From Bacteroidota bacterium (GTDB lineage Bacteria > Bacteroidota > Ignavibacteria > Ignavibacteriales > Ignavibacteriaceae), in NCBI GenBank assembly GCA_021777835.1, contig JAJYDC010000002.1, forward strand, positions 62,001 to 126,000: a DNA stretch of 64,000 bases, given 5' to 3'. The translations under genes and the position numbers were made by a program. How positions within the stretch are numbered: the first letter of the stretch is position 1; each line of letters opens with the position of its first letter. The notes below the pieces were generated by a model. That model worked only from the letters and a program-made list of their open reading frames with translations, had not been told where the DNA came from and did not search any database. Positions 8,395 through 18,212 of the stretch are shown piece by piece.

Positions 8395-9567
8395 ATGAAA
8401 ATGATTCTCAGGCTGTTGTTGGTCGGCATGTTATTCTTAATACTGCCAAGAACACTGTTCGCGCAAGAGACCACTGCCGTACCATTTTTGTTAGTGGCTC
8501 CAGATTCAAGGGCAGGCGCAATGGGCGAGTCAGGTGCCGGTTTAGCTGACAACTCTGCTGCAATTTATTGGAATCCTGCAGGCATTGGCTTTATAAAAAG
8601 CAATGAAGTAAGCATTACACATAGTAACTGGTTACCTCAATTTAATTTAGATATTTTTTATGACTACCTAACTTATATGCAATACATGCCGGATATTAAT
8701 GGAAGTTTAACGGCAAGTCTTACATACATGAATTACGGACAATTTATAAGGACCGGTCCGGATTCGCCTACACCAATAGGAACATTTACTTCGTTTGATG
8801 CAGCAATGACAGTAGGATATGCAACGAGGCTTTCGAGTGATTGGGGATTAGGAGTTAATTTTAGATTAATTTACAGCAGGCTTTCAGATCAGCCTACTGC
8901 TTCAGAGCAAGGTCGCGGAGTTGCTACTTCGGTGAGTTTTGATGTCGGAGGAATGTGGAGACCGGCAAAATTAATTATTCCTTTCACAAATACTGATATC
9001 GGAGGAAAATTAAGTATAGGGTTGAATCTAAGTAATCTCGGTCCTAAGATGTATTATATTGATCGTGCTCAAGCTGATCCTATTCCTACAAACTTTAGAT
9101 TAGGATTTGCATACGAATTATTTAAGGATGAATATAACTCATTAGTATACACGGTGGATTTCAACAAGCTATTAGTCAGTCAAATCATGAATCCTGACAG
9201 TACAGTTACAACCCGTCAATTTTATCAAGCTATATTCTCCTCTTGGACTGATAGATCTATAAGCAGTGAATTTCAAACAATTCAAACGTCGACAGGAATT
9301 GAGTATTGGTATGGTAAGCCAGGCGATTTCTTATTTGCTATAAGAGCCGGTTTCTTCTATGAAGATCCAAGTAATGGAAATCGTAAGTTTATCACATTCG
9401 GTGCGGGAATTAGATATGACATTTATGGATTCGACTTCAGTTACATATCAACTTCAGTATTCCCCGGAGGAGATACTTCACCACTGGCAAATACTTTAAG
9501 GTTTACACTTTCTGTAGGGTGGGGGGGATCAGCAACTACATACAGAGGAATTCCTAGAGGTATCTAA
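8395..9567 (+). CDS. porV: Type IX secretion system outer-membrane shuttle protein PorV (LptO)
   Basis: A 390-residue outer-membrane beta-barrel of the FadL-like PorV/PorQ family. After the signal peptide (ends FAQE) comes the diagnostic N-terminal block VAPDSRAGAMGESGAGLADN...IYWNPAGIGF. The rest alternates aromatic and polar residues as in a barrel. PorV binds the C-terminal sorting domain of cargo leaving the translocon and delivers it to PorU, encoded directly upstream (100 bp gap). A strong ribosome-binding site, ACGGAGGAA, precedes the ATG. The stop lies 6 bp before the next gene, so the M6-like protein is co-transcribed. Confidence 0.93.
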   Translation: MKMILRLLLVGMLFLILPRTLFAQETTAVPFLLVAPDSRAGAMGESGAGLADNSAAIYWNPAGIGFIKSNEVSITHSNWLPQFNLDIFYDYLTYMQYMPDINGSLTASLTYMNYGQFIRTGPDSPTPIGTFTSFDAAMTVGYATRLSSDWGLGVNFRLIYSRLSDQPTASEQGRGVATSVSFDVGGMWRPAKLIIPFTNTDIGGKLSIGLNLSNLGPKMYYIDRAQADPIPTNFRLGFAYELFKDEYNSLVYTVDFNKLLVSQIMNPDSTVTTRQFYQAIFSSWTDRSISSEFQTIQTSTGIEYWYGKPGDFLFAIRAGFFYEDPSNGNRKFITFGAGIRYDIYGFDFSYISTSVFPGGDTSPLANTLRFTLSVGWGGSATTYRGIPRGI

Positions 9568-9573
9568 TAGTTT

Positions 9574-12500
9574 ATGCTTAAAAAAATATTCTTCCTTCTC
9601 ACATTAATTTTAAGTTTGGGCAACATTTCTGCCCAAACTTTTAAAGGTAATCTTAATCCTTTCCCAGAAAAAAATGCGATTAAAATTACAGATGTACCAG
9701 ATACATTAAATATACTTGCAGTAATGGTTGAGTTCCATCCGGATAAGGATGCAGCAACATCCGGTAACGGACAGTTCGGAACAATCTATTCTCAGGATTA
9801 TGGGAATACTATACTTGACCCTTTGCCGCACGATATAAATTATTTTGATGCCCATCTCGAATTCGTTAAAAATTACTTCGAGAAGGTATCAAATGGGAAA
9901 TTAGTTATAAAATACACGGTCCTTCCGAATATAATTACGGTCTCCGGTGTAATGAAAAATTATTCTCCGCAACTTAATTCAGATGATTTTACTCCGCTTG
10001 CAAATCTTTCAAAAGAAGTCTGGTCAGATGCAGATTCGATGTATCCAGGATTTGATTTTGGGAAATATCAGCTATTTACAATTTTCCATGCGGGCGTAGG
10101 GCGTGATTTAACATTGCCAGGAAGCTTAGGAACCGAAAGAGACTTACCTTCAATTTATCTAAGCACAAAAGCTCTTCAGAATTATTTTGGCAGTAATTTC
10201 AACGGCTTCCCAGTGGATAATAACACCTTTTTAATAAAGAATAGTCTAATAATGCCTGAAACAGAGAGCAGAGAAGAATCAACTTTAAGCGGAAACGTTT
10301 TATTCCAAGTAACTATTAATGGTTTACTAGCTGCCAGTGTAGGAAGTTATCTTGGTCTGCCCGATTTATTTGATACAAAAACAGGACTAAGTGCAATAGG
10401 AAGATTCGGTTTAATGGATGGGCAATCAATTTTTGCATATAGCGGAGCATTTCCACCGGAACCATCTGCCTGGGAGAAGATATATTTAGGATGGACAACA
10501 CCTGTTACAATAAATCCCGGAGACTATAAAATAAATTTAGCAACTCAAGTGTCTGCATTGCAGAATGACACAACAATACTTAAGGTGCCGATAAGTTCAA
10601 CTGAATATTTCCTTTTAGAAAATCGTCAGCGAGATGCAGACCATGACGGCGCAAAGATTACTTATGACCTAGGAGGAAAGAGTTATACAAAAACATTTTA
10701 TCATGATACCACAACCTTTATGAATTCTGAAACAGATTCACTTATCGGAGTTGTTACGGACGTTGATGAATTCGATTGGGCATTACCCGGGCAGATAGAC
10801 GATACTTCAAATTTCGGCGGAGGGATTTTAATTTGGCATATAGATGACAATGTGATTAACTCCAATCTTGCTTTAAACAATGTAAATGCAGATCCAAATC
10901 ACCGTGGAGTAAATTTGATGGAGGCTAGCGGAATTCCTCAGATAGGTCAAACATTTACAGACCTTTTAGGAAATACTATAATCGGTGAAGGCTCTTACCA
11001 GGATTATTGGTATGCTAATAATTCCGCGTACTTTTATAGAAATATTTTTTCGAAAGACTCACGCCCCAACAGTAATACAAACGCCGGGGCTAATAGCTTA
11101 ATAACTATTTCAAATTTTTCCGCTTCATCTGACAAAATGAGTTTCAATATTACTTATGGTGATTCTTTAATTAAGCCAATTTTTTCAAAACAATTGAACC
11201 TTTCATCCGGTCCGGATAACCTTAATGTTATTGCAAAGGACGGAGGGCTAAATTTTAATCTGGTTTCTTCAGGAACTTTGAATATTGTTGACAGCATAGG
11301 AAACATTGAAAAAACTATTCCGAATTTTTCATCTTACAAGACTGCATCAATTAATTTGAACGGTGTAGAATATATTTTCGGAACAAAGGATTCTTTACTG
11401 AATGTATATATGGATGATGGAACAAACACATATCTCGGGTCAGTTAATGTCGGAGACCTTGTTGCCAGTTCTCCAGTAATTTTTCAACCAAGTTCCGGTA
11501 ACAAAGGAATTTTAGTCGGCACTTCTTATGGTAATTTGGAAATATTTTCTCTCGGCTCCTTACCAGATAATAATCCAGCATTAGTATCGATAGACAGCAG
11601 TGGACGAGGATTTATTTCGGCTTCTCAAATTTGTACTAACAATTATTTTTGTGCCTTTGGCGGAAAATTCATAGGTACTAGTACTGCTAATTATCCATCA
11701 AATGCTCCGACCTATATAATATATGATAATAACGGTAAATCATATTTAGGTAAGGCAGGCAGATTAATTCAATTAGCCTTAACAAAGGATGCAAATGCTA
11801 ATGAAACTGAAATTGCGCTGTTAACGGGGAATGTATTTGATATTGTGAGCAATGGAAAATTAATCAATGAATTTCACATTACTTCAAGCGATTCAATTAA
11901 GTCTTTTGCACTAGCAGATCTAAAGCAAGACGGCGGAAATTACATTGTATTTACGAATGGAAATGAAATAGACGCAGTTAATATGCAGGGTTCTAGTGCC
12001 GATAATTTCCCGTTTGTTGATCCTCAAGGAATAGGGTTTACAGGTTCTCCTGTTACTGCTGATTTTTTCGGAGACGGCAAATCCGAAATTATAGCAACAA
12101 CAACAGACGGCAGAATATTTGCAGTTGACGGTGGTACGGGGAAAGTCGTTCCAGGATTTCCTATCTCTGACGGATCTCAGTCAGCGTCTACTGAAGCATT
12201 GTTTGTTGAGAACGGAAAGCTTTCAATAGCAGCAATTAATCAGCAGAATAATTTTTCTGCTTGGAGCATAGGTGCAGATGCAGGCAAAACATTTTGGTCT
12301 GAAGAAAATGGAAACAGTCTAAATACCTCCTTTACCGGCACTGCTCAAAATGAAAACTATGTAAATCAATTTTTCCCTTCAAACCGGGCTTATAATTATC
12401 CAAATCCCGTATACGGGAATGAAACGAAGATAAGATATTATGTTTCAGAAGATTCGCAAATCGACATTAAGATTTTTGACATTGCAGGAGATTATGTCGC

Positions 12501-12654
12501 TGATTTAAAAAGTAATGCACGAGGCGGATTTGATAACGAAACTACCTGGAATGTAAGCAATATTCAAAGCGGAGTTTATCTTGCTCATATTCAAGCTACC
12601 GGTGCAAGCGGAAAAACCGAAAGTAACATTATCAAAATTGCTGTAGTTAAGTAA
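9574..12654 (+). CDS. M6-like (immune-inhibitor A-type) secreted protein lacking the zinc motif, with T9SS sorting domain
   Basis: A 1026-residue secreted protein with a signal peptide (ends SAQTF). The first 430 or so residues follow the layout of M6-type metalloprotease domains. The active-site helix is recognisable but substituted: residues 250-267 read GLLAASVGSYLGLPDLFD where active members have AHExGHxLGLPDLYD. The two zinc histidines and the catalytic glutamate are replaced by Ala254, Ser258 and Ser255. The following FGLMDG motif and EPSAWEKIYLGW are kept. The middle (about 560-900) resembles a beta-propeller of FG-GAP/VCBS type (VTADFFGDGKSEIIATTTDG). The end is a NYPNPVYG...IKIFDIAGDYV...SGVYLAHI sorting domain. 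It is probably a non-proteolytic surface protein, co-transcribed with porV. Confidence 0.8.
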   Translation: MLKKIFFLLTLILSLGNISAQTFKGNLNPFPEKNAIKITDVPDTLNILAVMVEFHPDKDAATSGNGQFGTIYSQDYGNTILDPLPHDINYFDAHLEFVKNYFEKVSNGKLVIKYTVLPNIITVSGVMKNYSPQLNSDDFTPLANLSKEVWSDADSMYPGFDFGKYQLFTIFHAGVGRDLTLPGSLGTERDLPSIYLSTKALQNYFGSNFNGFPVDNNTFLIKNSLIMPETESREESTLSGNVLFQVTINGLLAASVGSYLGLPDLFDTKTGLSAIGRFGLMDGQSIFAYSGAFPPEPSAWEKIYLGWTTPVTINPGDYKINLATQVSALQNDTTILKVPISSTEYFLLENRQRDADHDGAKITYDLGGKSYTKTFYHDTTTFMNSETDSLIGVVTDVDEFDWALPGQIDDTSNFGGGILIWHIDDNVINSNLALNNVNADPNHRGVNLMEASGIPQIGQTFTDLLGNTIIGEGSYQDYWYANNSAYFYRNIFSKDSRPNSNTNAGANSLITISNFSASSDKMSFNITYGDSLIKPIFSKQLNLSSGPDNLNVIAKDGGLNFNLVSSGTLNIVDSIGNIEKTIPNFSSYKTASINLNGVEYIFGTKDSLLNVYMDDGTNTYLGSVNVGDLVASSPVIFQPSSGNKGILVGTSYGNLEIFSLGSLPDNNPALVSIDSSGRGFISASQICTNNYFCAFGGKFIGTSTANYPSNAPTYIIYDNNGKSYLGKAGRLIQLALTKDANANETEIALLTGNVFDIVSNGKLINEFHITSSDSIKSFALADLKQDGGNYIVFTNGNEIDAVNMQGSSADNFPFVDPQGIGFTGSPVTADFFGDGKSEIIATTTDGRIFAVDGGTGKVVPGFPISDGSQSASTEALFVENGKLSIAAINQQNNFSAWSIGADAGKTFWSEENGNSLNTSFTGTAQNENYVNQFFPSNRAYNYPNPVYGNETKIRYYVSEDSQIDIKIFDIAGDYVADLKSNARGGFDNETTWNVSNIQSGVYLAHIQATGASGKTESNIIKIAVVK

Positions 12655-12712
12655 AAACAATATGCGGAATAAATTTTGATATTATCCATTTCAACAAATA
12701 AGATTTTTATTT

Positions 12713-15700
12713 ATGTCTAAAATTCTTTTAGCCGTTGCTGCGTTTTTTCTAATCCAAACAGCAGCCTTTGCACAGTTTACTGATTTCCATCCTGAATTGA
12801 AGTGGTACACAATCAAAGGGAAATATTGTGAAGTTCACTTTCACAGCGGTGCGGAAAGGACAGCGCGAGTTGTAGCAAAAATTGCAGATGAAGTAATCCC
12901 TGTGTTGGAATCTCTTTATGACTACAAGCCCGGCACAATTCATTATGTTATTAAAGACATAGATGATTACTCAAACGGAGCAACATACTTTTTTGACAAT
13001 AAAATTGAAATCTGGACAAGTGCGTTAGACTTTGATTTACGAGGAGCACATAATTGGCTGAGAAATGTTATTTCACATGAAACAACTCATATGGTCCAAA
13101 TTCAATCAGCGCTAAAGGCTCCACGCACGGTACCCGCATTCTTTTTACAAGTTCTTAATTATCAAGATGAGCGCAGACCGGATATTTTATACGGATATCC
13201 CAATGTAATTGCGTCATATCCTATTGCAGCAATTAATGTCCCTTCATGGTTTGCAGAAGGAACGGCACAGTATATGAGAAAAGAATTCAACTATGATAAT
13301 TGGGATACGCACCGCGATATGGTCTTGAGATGCTATGCGCTTGACGGAAATATGTTAACCTGGAATCAGATGGGAGTATTCGATAAGACAAGTTTAGGCA
13401 ATGAGTCAGTTTACAATTCAGGTTTTGCATTGACCAGGTATATTTCTCAGAAATATGGCGAAGATAAGCTTGAAAAAATTAGCCGCGCATTAGGGAAGCT
13501 TGGTGTTTTTACAATTGACGCAGCTTTCAAAGACGTACTTGGGAAAGACGGGAATCAAATTTACGATGAATGGCGAAGCTTTGTAACTAAAAGTTATAAA
13601 GAGCGAATGAAAAAGGTACTTGCGGATTCTGTAGAGGGGAAGATCATATCAGGCGTTGGATTCGGAAATTTCTATCCAGTATACTCACCGGACGGTTCGA
13701 AGTTCATATATATATCAAATAAAAACAATGATTATTTCGGGATAGCCGGGATTTATTTATATGATCTTAAAACCAACAAAGAGAAAGAAATTGTTCCAGG
13801 TGTAAATTCTACAATAAGCTGGGTGAATGGTAAAAATGAAATCATATATTCAAAACTAAGCGATAACAATCCTGACTGGTATAATGTTCATGATTTGTAC
13901 TCATATAATATTGATAAGGATAAACAAACGAGATTAACGCACGATTTGAGAGCCAATCAACCCTGCGTTTCACATGACGGCAAGAAAATAGTTTTCTTAT
14001 TTGAAAAAGATGGGACAACAAACCTTGCCACAGTAGATATCAACGGAAAAAATTATGAACAACTCACTACTTTTAAAAACGGTGAGCAGGTTTATGATCC
14101 AAAATACTCACCGGATGATAAGTCAATAATTTTTGATTACTCTTACGCTAATAACAGAAGCATAGCCAGAATTGATTCAGACGGTAAGAATTTTACTTTT
14201 GTAGTTAAAACGAATCATGATAATAGGAACCCAGTTTATGATAAAGATGGGGATTTGATCTTTTGTTCAGATTCAACAGGGATATTTAATTTATATTCAT
14301 ACAACTTTAAGAGCGGCATTCAGAAGCAATTAACTAATGTTATAGGCGGAGCCTTTATGCCGGCGATTGATGATAGCGGAAATATCTTATATTCAGGTTA
14401 TACTTCAACGGGGTTTAAAATATTCAGAATAACCCCGGCTGAAGAAGAGAAAGTTATAAAAGGCGATAGTTATGAATGGATAAATGATCCTCCTTTAGAT
14501 AAAGATAAACCAAAAGGCGATTTGGCTAAGTTTGATATGGCAAGGTTGATACACTACAATGATTATAATGTGCCGAATTATAAGAAAGAAGACTATACAG
14601 GTACTTTCACCAAGCTATCTTTTTATCCATTTATTAGGTTTGACAATTATAATACGACAAATAATTTCTTTGAAAAGATTAAGCCTGGAGTTTATGTATC
14701 TTCAACCGATATGCTGAATCGTTATTCCTTATTTGCAGGAGCCGACATAAATTCAAGACTTGAACGCGATTTATTTTTTATATTCAACTATAGAAATAAA
14801 ATTCCGCTACTTTTTGATTTAGGAATCAAACCGGAATTAGCGCTTGAAGTATATAACATAAGCAGGGATGCAAACTCAAGTATAGGTTTTACACCGGACA
14901 CAGTAGGAAACACAGTTAACTACTCGTATACTGTGCCCGCTGATGTTTCATATAATTTATTTGAATTTGACGTAGCAGCATCACAAAGAATATTTACGCG
15001 TCAACAAAACTTAGAATTGAGATTTATCTTTAGCAGTTACTCAGCAAATCTAGGAAGTTTTATTTTACCTGATCAGACACTTTACCCGGCAACATCAGAT
15101 AATTATCTGATAGGACGTAATATTCAGTTAAAATACACGCTTAATGCAATTGAGCCCACTGTCGATGAAGAAATTAACCCAATCGGAGCTCAAGTAGATT
15201 TTACATATAATTATGAATTTAATAAGTTTAACTCAGACGGCAGCTATACTGTAAGTAATGGATTTTTGCAAGATGTATATAACAATTATGATTTTAACAG
15301 ACTAGAGCTTAATTCCAAGCTTCATTTCAAATTATGGGGAGAAAATACATTAACAACAAAATTCCGATTTGGAGCTATACTGGGGAAAACTGTTCCTGAC
15401 TTTTTTGATTATTTCCTAGGCGGCATGATTGGTATGAAATCTTACCCTTTTTATGCTGTGAGCGGGAATAAAGTTGGTTGGTTTAATCTTGCATATCGAT
15501 TCCCGGTATTTAAGAATATAGATACTCGTGTAGGTCACCTTTATATAGATAAAATATTTATGTCGGTGTATGGTGATATAGGAAATGCCTGGAATGCGAA
15601 TGCCACAAACTTTAAGGACTTTAAAAGAGGAGTTGGCGCAGAAATTAGAATTCACATGAATTCTTACTATGTATTTCCTACAGATCTCTTTTTTGATGCT

Positions 15701-15805
15701 TCATACGGATTTGACAAATTTACCAGGAACGTGCGCGGGGATTTAGTTTCATACGGTAAACAGTGGCTCTTTTACGGGGGCCTTTTATTCGGCTTTGATA
15801 TTTAG
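12713..15805 (+). CDS. Surface gluzincin-type peptidase with PD40 beta-propeller and C-terminal Omp85-like barrel
   Basis: A 1030-residue exported protein; the signal peptide ends AAFAQF. Residues 30-300 are a peptidase-MA-like domain with an intact zinc motif H122-E-T-T-H126 and a downstream Glu182 (WFAEGTAQY) as third ligand. Residues 310-590 hold about five PD40/TolB-like repeats of the form YSPDGSKFIYIS...IYLYDLKT. Residues 630-1030 look like a 16-strand outer-membrane barrel; GGMIGMKSYPFYA near the end recalls the LRGY region of Omp85 surface antigens. The barrel would hold the protease and propeller at the outer membrane. Substrate is unknown. It lies 58 bp after the M6-like gene. Domain identities are from pattern recognition. 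Confidence 0.72.
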   Translation: MSKILLAVAAFFLIQTAAFAQFTDFHPELKWYTIKGKYCEVHFHSGAERTARVVAKIADEVIPVLESLYDYKPGTIHYVIKDIDDYSNGATYFFDNKIEIWTSALDFDLRGAHNWLRNVISHETTHMVQIQSALKAPRTVPAFFLQVLNYQDERRPDILYGYPNVIASYPIAAINVPSWFAEGTAQYMRKEFNYDNWDTHRDMVLRCYALDGNMLTWNQMGVFDKTSLGNESVYNSGFALTRYISQKYGEDKLEKISRALGKLGVFTIDAAFKDVLGKDGNQIYDEWRSFVTKSYKERMKKVLADSVEGKIISGVGFGNFYPVYSPDGSKFIYISNKNNDYFGIAGIYLYDLKTNKEKEIVPGVNSTISWVNGKNEIIYSKLSDNNPDWYNVHDLYSYNIDKDKQTRLTHDLRANQPCVSHDGKKIVFLFEKDGTTNLATVDINGKNYEQLTTFKNGEQVYDPKYSPDDKSIIFDYSYANNRSIARIDSDGKNFTFVVKTNHDNRNPVYDKDGDLIFCSDSTGIFNLYSYNFKSGIQKQLTNVIGGAFMPAIDDSGNILYSGYTSTGFKIFRITPAEEEKVIKGDSYEWINDPPLDKDKPKGDLAKFDMARLIHYNDYNVPNYKKEDYTGTFTKLSFYPFIRFDNYNTTNNFFEKIKPGVYVSSTDMLNRYSLFAGADINSRLERDLFFIFNYRNKIPLLFDLGIKPELALEVYNISRDANSSIGFTPDTVGNTVNYSYTVPADVSYNLFEFDVAASQRIFTRQQNLELRFIFSSYSANLGSFILPDQTLYPATSDNYLIGRNIQLKYTLNAIEPTVDEEINPIGAQVDFTYNYEFNKFNSDGSYTVSNGFLQDVYNNYDFNRLELNSKLHFKLWGENTLTTKFRFGAILGKTVPDFFDYFLGGMIGMKSYPFYAVSGNKVGWFNLAYRFPVFKNIDTRVGHLYIDKIFMSVYGDIGNAWNANATNFKDFKRGVGAEIRIHMNSYYVFPTDLFFDASYGFDKFTRNVRGDLVSYGKQWLFYGGLLFGFDI

Positions 15806-15856
15806 ATTCTTTTGGGATTAATTTTTAATAATCTTTTTTGCAGTTAAGGAAAGAAA

Positions 15857-16786
15857 ATGAATCATATTAAAATTAAGATTTTTCTATTATCAGTAATGAT
15901 AGTTTTTTCTTTGAAAGTCAGTTATGCACAAAATGAAAAAGTAGTTCCATTAAGCGGAAATTTACTTCTCGATGCTAATAATATTTCAAATTATTCTCCA
16001 GCCGAAAGGACTAATTTTATAAATTATAATATAAAAGAAAAAAAATCTCGTGTTCTTGCTGGAGTTCTTTCTGGTATTTTGCCAGGTGCGGGAGAATTTT
16101 ACGCGGGTAGTTATGTAAAAGCCGGAATATTATTTACTATTGAAGCGGCTGCTATAGCGACAGCTTTTATATATACACGTAAAGGTGATAATCAAACAGT
16201 TTCATTCCAAAATTATGCTAATCAAGATTGGAGCATAGCGAAATATGCAGCATGGACTATGCAGCATGTTAATGACATAAGCCCAGGCGGAAATATTGAC
16301 CCCAAAAATTATAAAATATTTGGAAATAATGTTGATGGAACCACATTAGGTGCAAATACAAATTGGAGTCAATACAATGGATTAGTTAATAGAAGCGAAT
16401 TAAATAGACTAGAAACTGACTTAGGAGATGGATACTCCCATCAACTTCCAGCAGCGGGCGAGCAGCAATATTATGAACTCATAGGAAAATATCCGCAATA
16501 CAGTCATGGCTGGTCAACGGCAAATTTTGCAGATACTGATTTTCATACATTAACGCAGCAATTTCTATTGTACTCGCATGCTCGAGGATTAGCAAATAGC
16601 TATTATACTACAGGATCAACCGCAATAATAGTCGTATATGTAAATCATTTTTTAAGTATTTTTGATGCGATTTGGAGTGTAGATAATTATAACAGGTCAC
16701 TTACAATGAATTTTAGGGTTCAAAACGGAAACTTAGCTGATAAGATAGATTTAGTTCCAACGATTAACTTTTCTTATAATTTTTAG
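15857..16786 (+). CDS. Exported DUF5683-like protein of unknown function
   Basis: A 309-residue protein with a signal peptide (ends VSYAQN). Residues 65-105 (LAGVLSGILPGAGEFYAGSY, then a hydrophobic AGILFTIEAAAIATAFIY) resemble the DUF5683/'LPGxGQxYxGxYxKA' membrane motif. A second hydrophobic segment lies near residues 250-270. The remainder is polar and rich in N, Y and S. Function is unknown. It is the last gene of the porU-porV block, followed 18 bp later by a strong terminator. An RBS-like AAGGAAAG precedes the start. Confidence 0.6.
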   Translation: MNHIKIKIFLLSVMIVFSLKVSYAQNEKVVPLSGNLLLDANNISNYSPAERTNFINYNIKEKKSRVLAGVLSGILPGAGEFYAGSYVKAGILFTIEAAAIATAFIYTRKGDNQTVSFQNYANQDWSIAKYAAWTMQHVNDISPGGNIDPKNYKIFGNNVDGTTLGANTNWSQYNGLVNRSELNRLETDLGDGYSHQLPAAGEQQYYELIGKYPQYSHGWSTANFADTDFHTLTQQFLLYSHARGLANSYYTTGSTAIIVVYVNHFLSIFDAIWSVDNYNRSLTMNFRVQNGNLADKIDLVPTINFSYNF

Positions 16787-16804
16787 TACCGTTTTCAAAT
16801 ACTT

Positions 16805-16852
16805 AAAGCGATATTGCCAAAATTATAGGCAATATCGCTTTTTGTTTTTTAT
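16805..16852 (+). terminator. Rho-independent terminator closing the T9SS block
   Basis: A perfect 14-bp stem, AAAGCGATATTGCC (16805-16818) with GGCAATATCGCTTT (16828-16841), a 9-nt loop AAAATTATA and a T-rich tail (TTTGTTTTTT). It sits 18 bp after the stop of the preceding gene and before der. This is the clearest terminator in the window. Confidence 0.92.
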
Positions 16853-16858
16853 TAAGGT

Positions 16859-16866
16859 TATATTTG
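16859..16866 (+). promoter_or_regulatory. Possible -7 promoter element for der
   Basis: TATATTTG matches the Bacteroidota -7 element TAnnTTTG and lies 24 bp before the der ATG, just after a strong terminator, where a promoter is needed. The nearest upstream TTTG (16841-16844) is only 14 bp away instead of the usual 17-23, so the match is partial. Confidence 0.3.
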
Positions 16867-16890
16867 TATTAAGGAAAAAATGATTTACAT

Positions 16891-18204
16891 ATGAAAACAC
16901 CATTAGTAGTTATAGTTGGAAGACCAAATGTCGGCAAATCGACATTATTTAACCGTTTAGTAGGTAAACGAGACGCCATTGTCCATGACAAGAGCGGTGT
17001 AACTCGAGATAGAAATTATGGCAGTGCAGATTGGGCCGGCAAAGAATTTCAAATAATTGACACGGGAGGATACGTTCCAAATTCAAAGGACTTATTTGAA
17101 ACAGCAATCAGAGAACAAGTTGAAATTGCCATTTCAGAAGCAGATGTCATTTTGTTTATCGTCGATGTCCGAACAGGGGTTAACTCTGTAGATATTGAAA
17201 TAGCCGAAATGCTACGAAGATCGAATAAGAATTTTTTGTTGATTGTAAATAAAGTAGATTCTGAAGGATTTGAATCTTCAGTCGCAGATTTTTACAGATT
17301 AGGAATAAAAAAGGTTTATTCTATTTCAGCATTAGCCGGGAGAAAACTTGGAGATATGCTTGATGACCTGACAGAAAGTTTTTTACCTGTAGATGCTGAC
17401 AAGCCTGAAGATGGAAGATTAAAGATTGTAATAGTGGGTAGACCGAACGTCGGAAAATCTTCTTTAACAAATGCATTACTTGGGCATGACCGAAGTATAG
17501 TCACTGATGTGCCTGGAACTACTCGGGACAGCATTGATTCGGTATTAAAATACTATGGTCAAGAAATAGTTTTGATTGATACAGCAGGATTGAGAAAGAA
17601 GAAAAGGATTGATGAAAGCGTTGAATTTTTTTCAACAATAAGAACATTGAAAACTATTGGCGAAAGCGATGTGGTTGTCCTGATGATAGACGCGCAAACC
17701 GGATTAGAGAAACAAGATCAGAAAATTATAGATGAAGCGGTCCGGTGGAGGAAGGGCTTAATTATTGCTGTAAATAAATGGGACTTAATTGAAAAGGATA
17801 ATAGCTCTACTAAACTTTATGAAGAAGAAATTCGTGATAAAATAGGTTCGATTGATTATGCCCCTGTAATTTTTATTTCTGCTCTTACCAAGCAAAGGAT
17901 TTTTAAGCTAATTGATTTGTGCTTAAGTGTTAACGATGAAAGAAAAAAGAAAATTCCGACAAAACTTCTAAATGATACATTGCTCTCAGAAATTGAACGT
18001 GTACCTCCTCCGGCTACCGGAACAGGCAAGGAAGTTAAAATAAAATATATTACACAGGTTGGTGATCATTATCCAGTTTTCCTATTCTTCTCTAATTATC
18101 CTAAGAATATTCCGGAGCATTATAGGAGATTTTTGGAAAAACTAATTAGGAAAAATTTCGGATTTATAGGCGTTCCAATGACACTAAGCTTTAAGAATAA
18201 GTAG
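16891..18204 (+). CDS. der: Ribosome-assembly GTPase Der (EngA)
   Basis: A 437-residue tandem GTPase needed for 50S ribosomal subunit assembly. Both G domains are complete. Domain 1 has GRPNVGKS at residues 10-17, DTGG and NKVD; domain 2 has GRPNVGKS at 183-190, DTAGLRKKKR and NKWD. The C-terminal KH-like domain runs from about 350 to the end (IKYITQVGDHYPVFLFFSN). The length is normal. It is first in a run of same-strand housekeeping genes, after a strong terminator, so a promoter should lie at 16850-16885. upp follows after 8 bp. Confidence 0.97.
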   Translation: MKTPLVVIVGRPNVGKSTLFNRLVGKRDAIVHDKSGVTRDRNYGSADWAGKEFQIIDTGGYVPNSKDLFETAIREQVEIAISEADVILFIVDVRTGVNSVDIEIAEMLRRSNKNFLLIVNKVDSEGFESSVADFYRLGIKKVYSISALAGRKLGDMLDDLTESFLPVDADKPEDGRLKIVIVGRPNVGKSSLTNALLGHDRSIVTDVPGTTRDSIDSVLKYYGQEIVLIDTAGLRKKKRIDESVEFFSTIRTLKTIGESDVVVLMIDAQTGLEKQDQKIIDEAVRWRKGLIIAVNKWDLIEKDNSSTKLYEEEIRDKIGSIDYAPVIFISALTKQRIFKLIDLCLSVNDERKKKIPTKLLNDTLLSEIERVPPPATGTGKEVKIKYITQVGDHYPVFLFFSNYPKNIPEHYRRFLEKLIRKNFGFIGVPMTLSFKNK

Positions 18205-18212
18205 GGGCTTTT

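Noticed and set aside
9574-12654. Active M6 metalloprotease
   Set aside because: The zinc-binding and catalytic residues of HExxH are all replaced, so activity by this mechanism is not expected.
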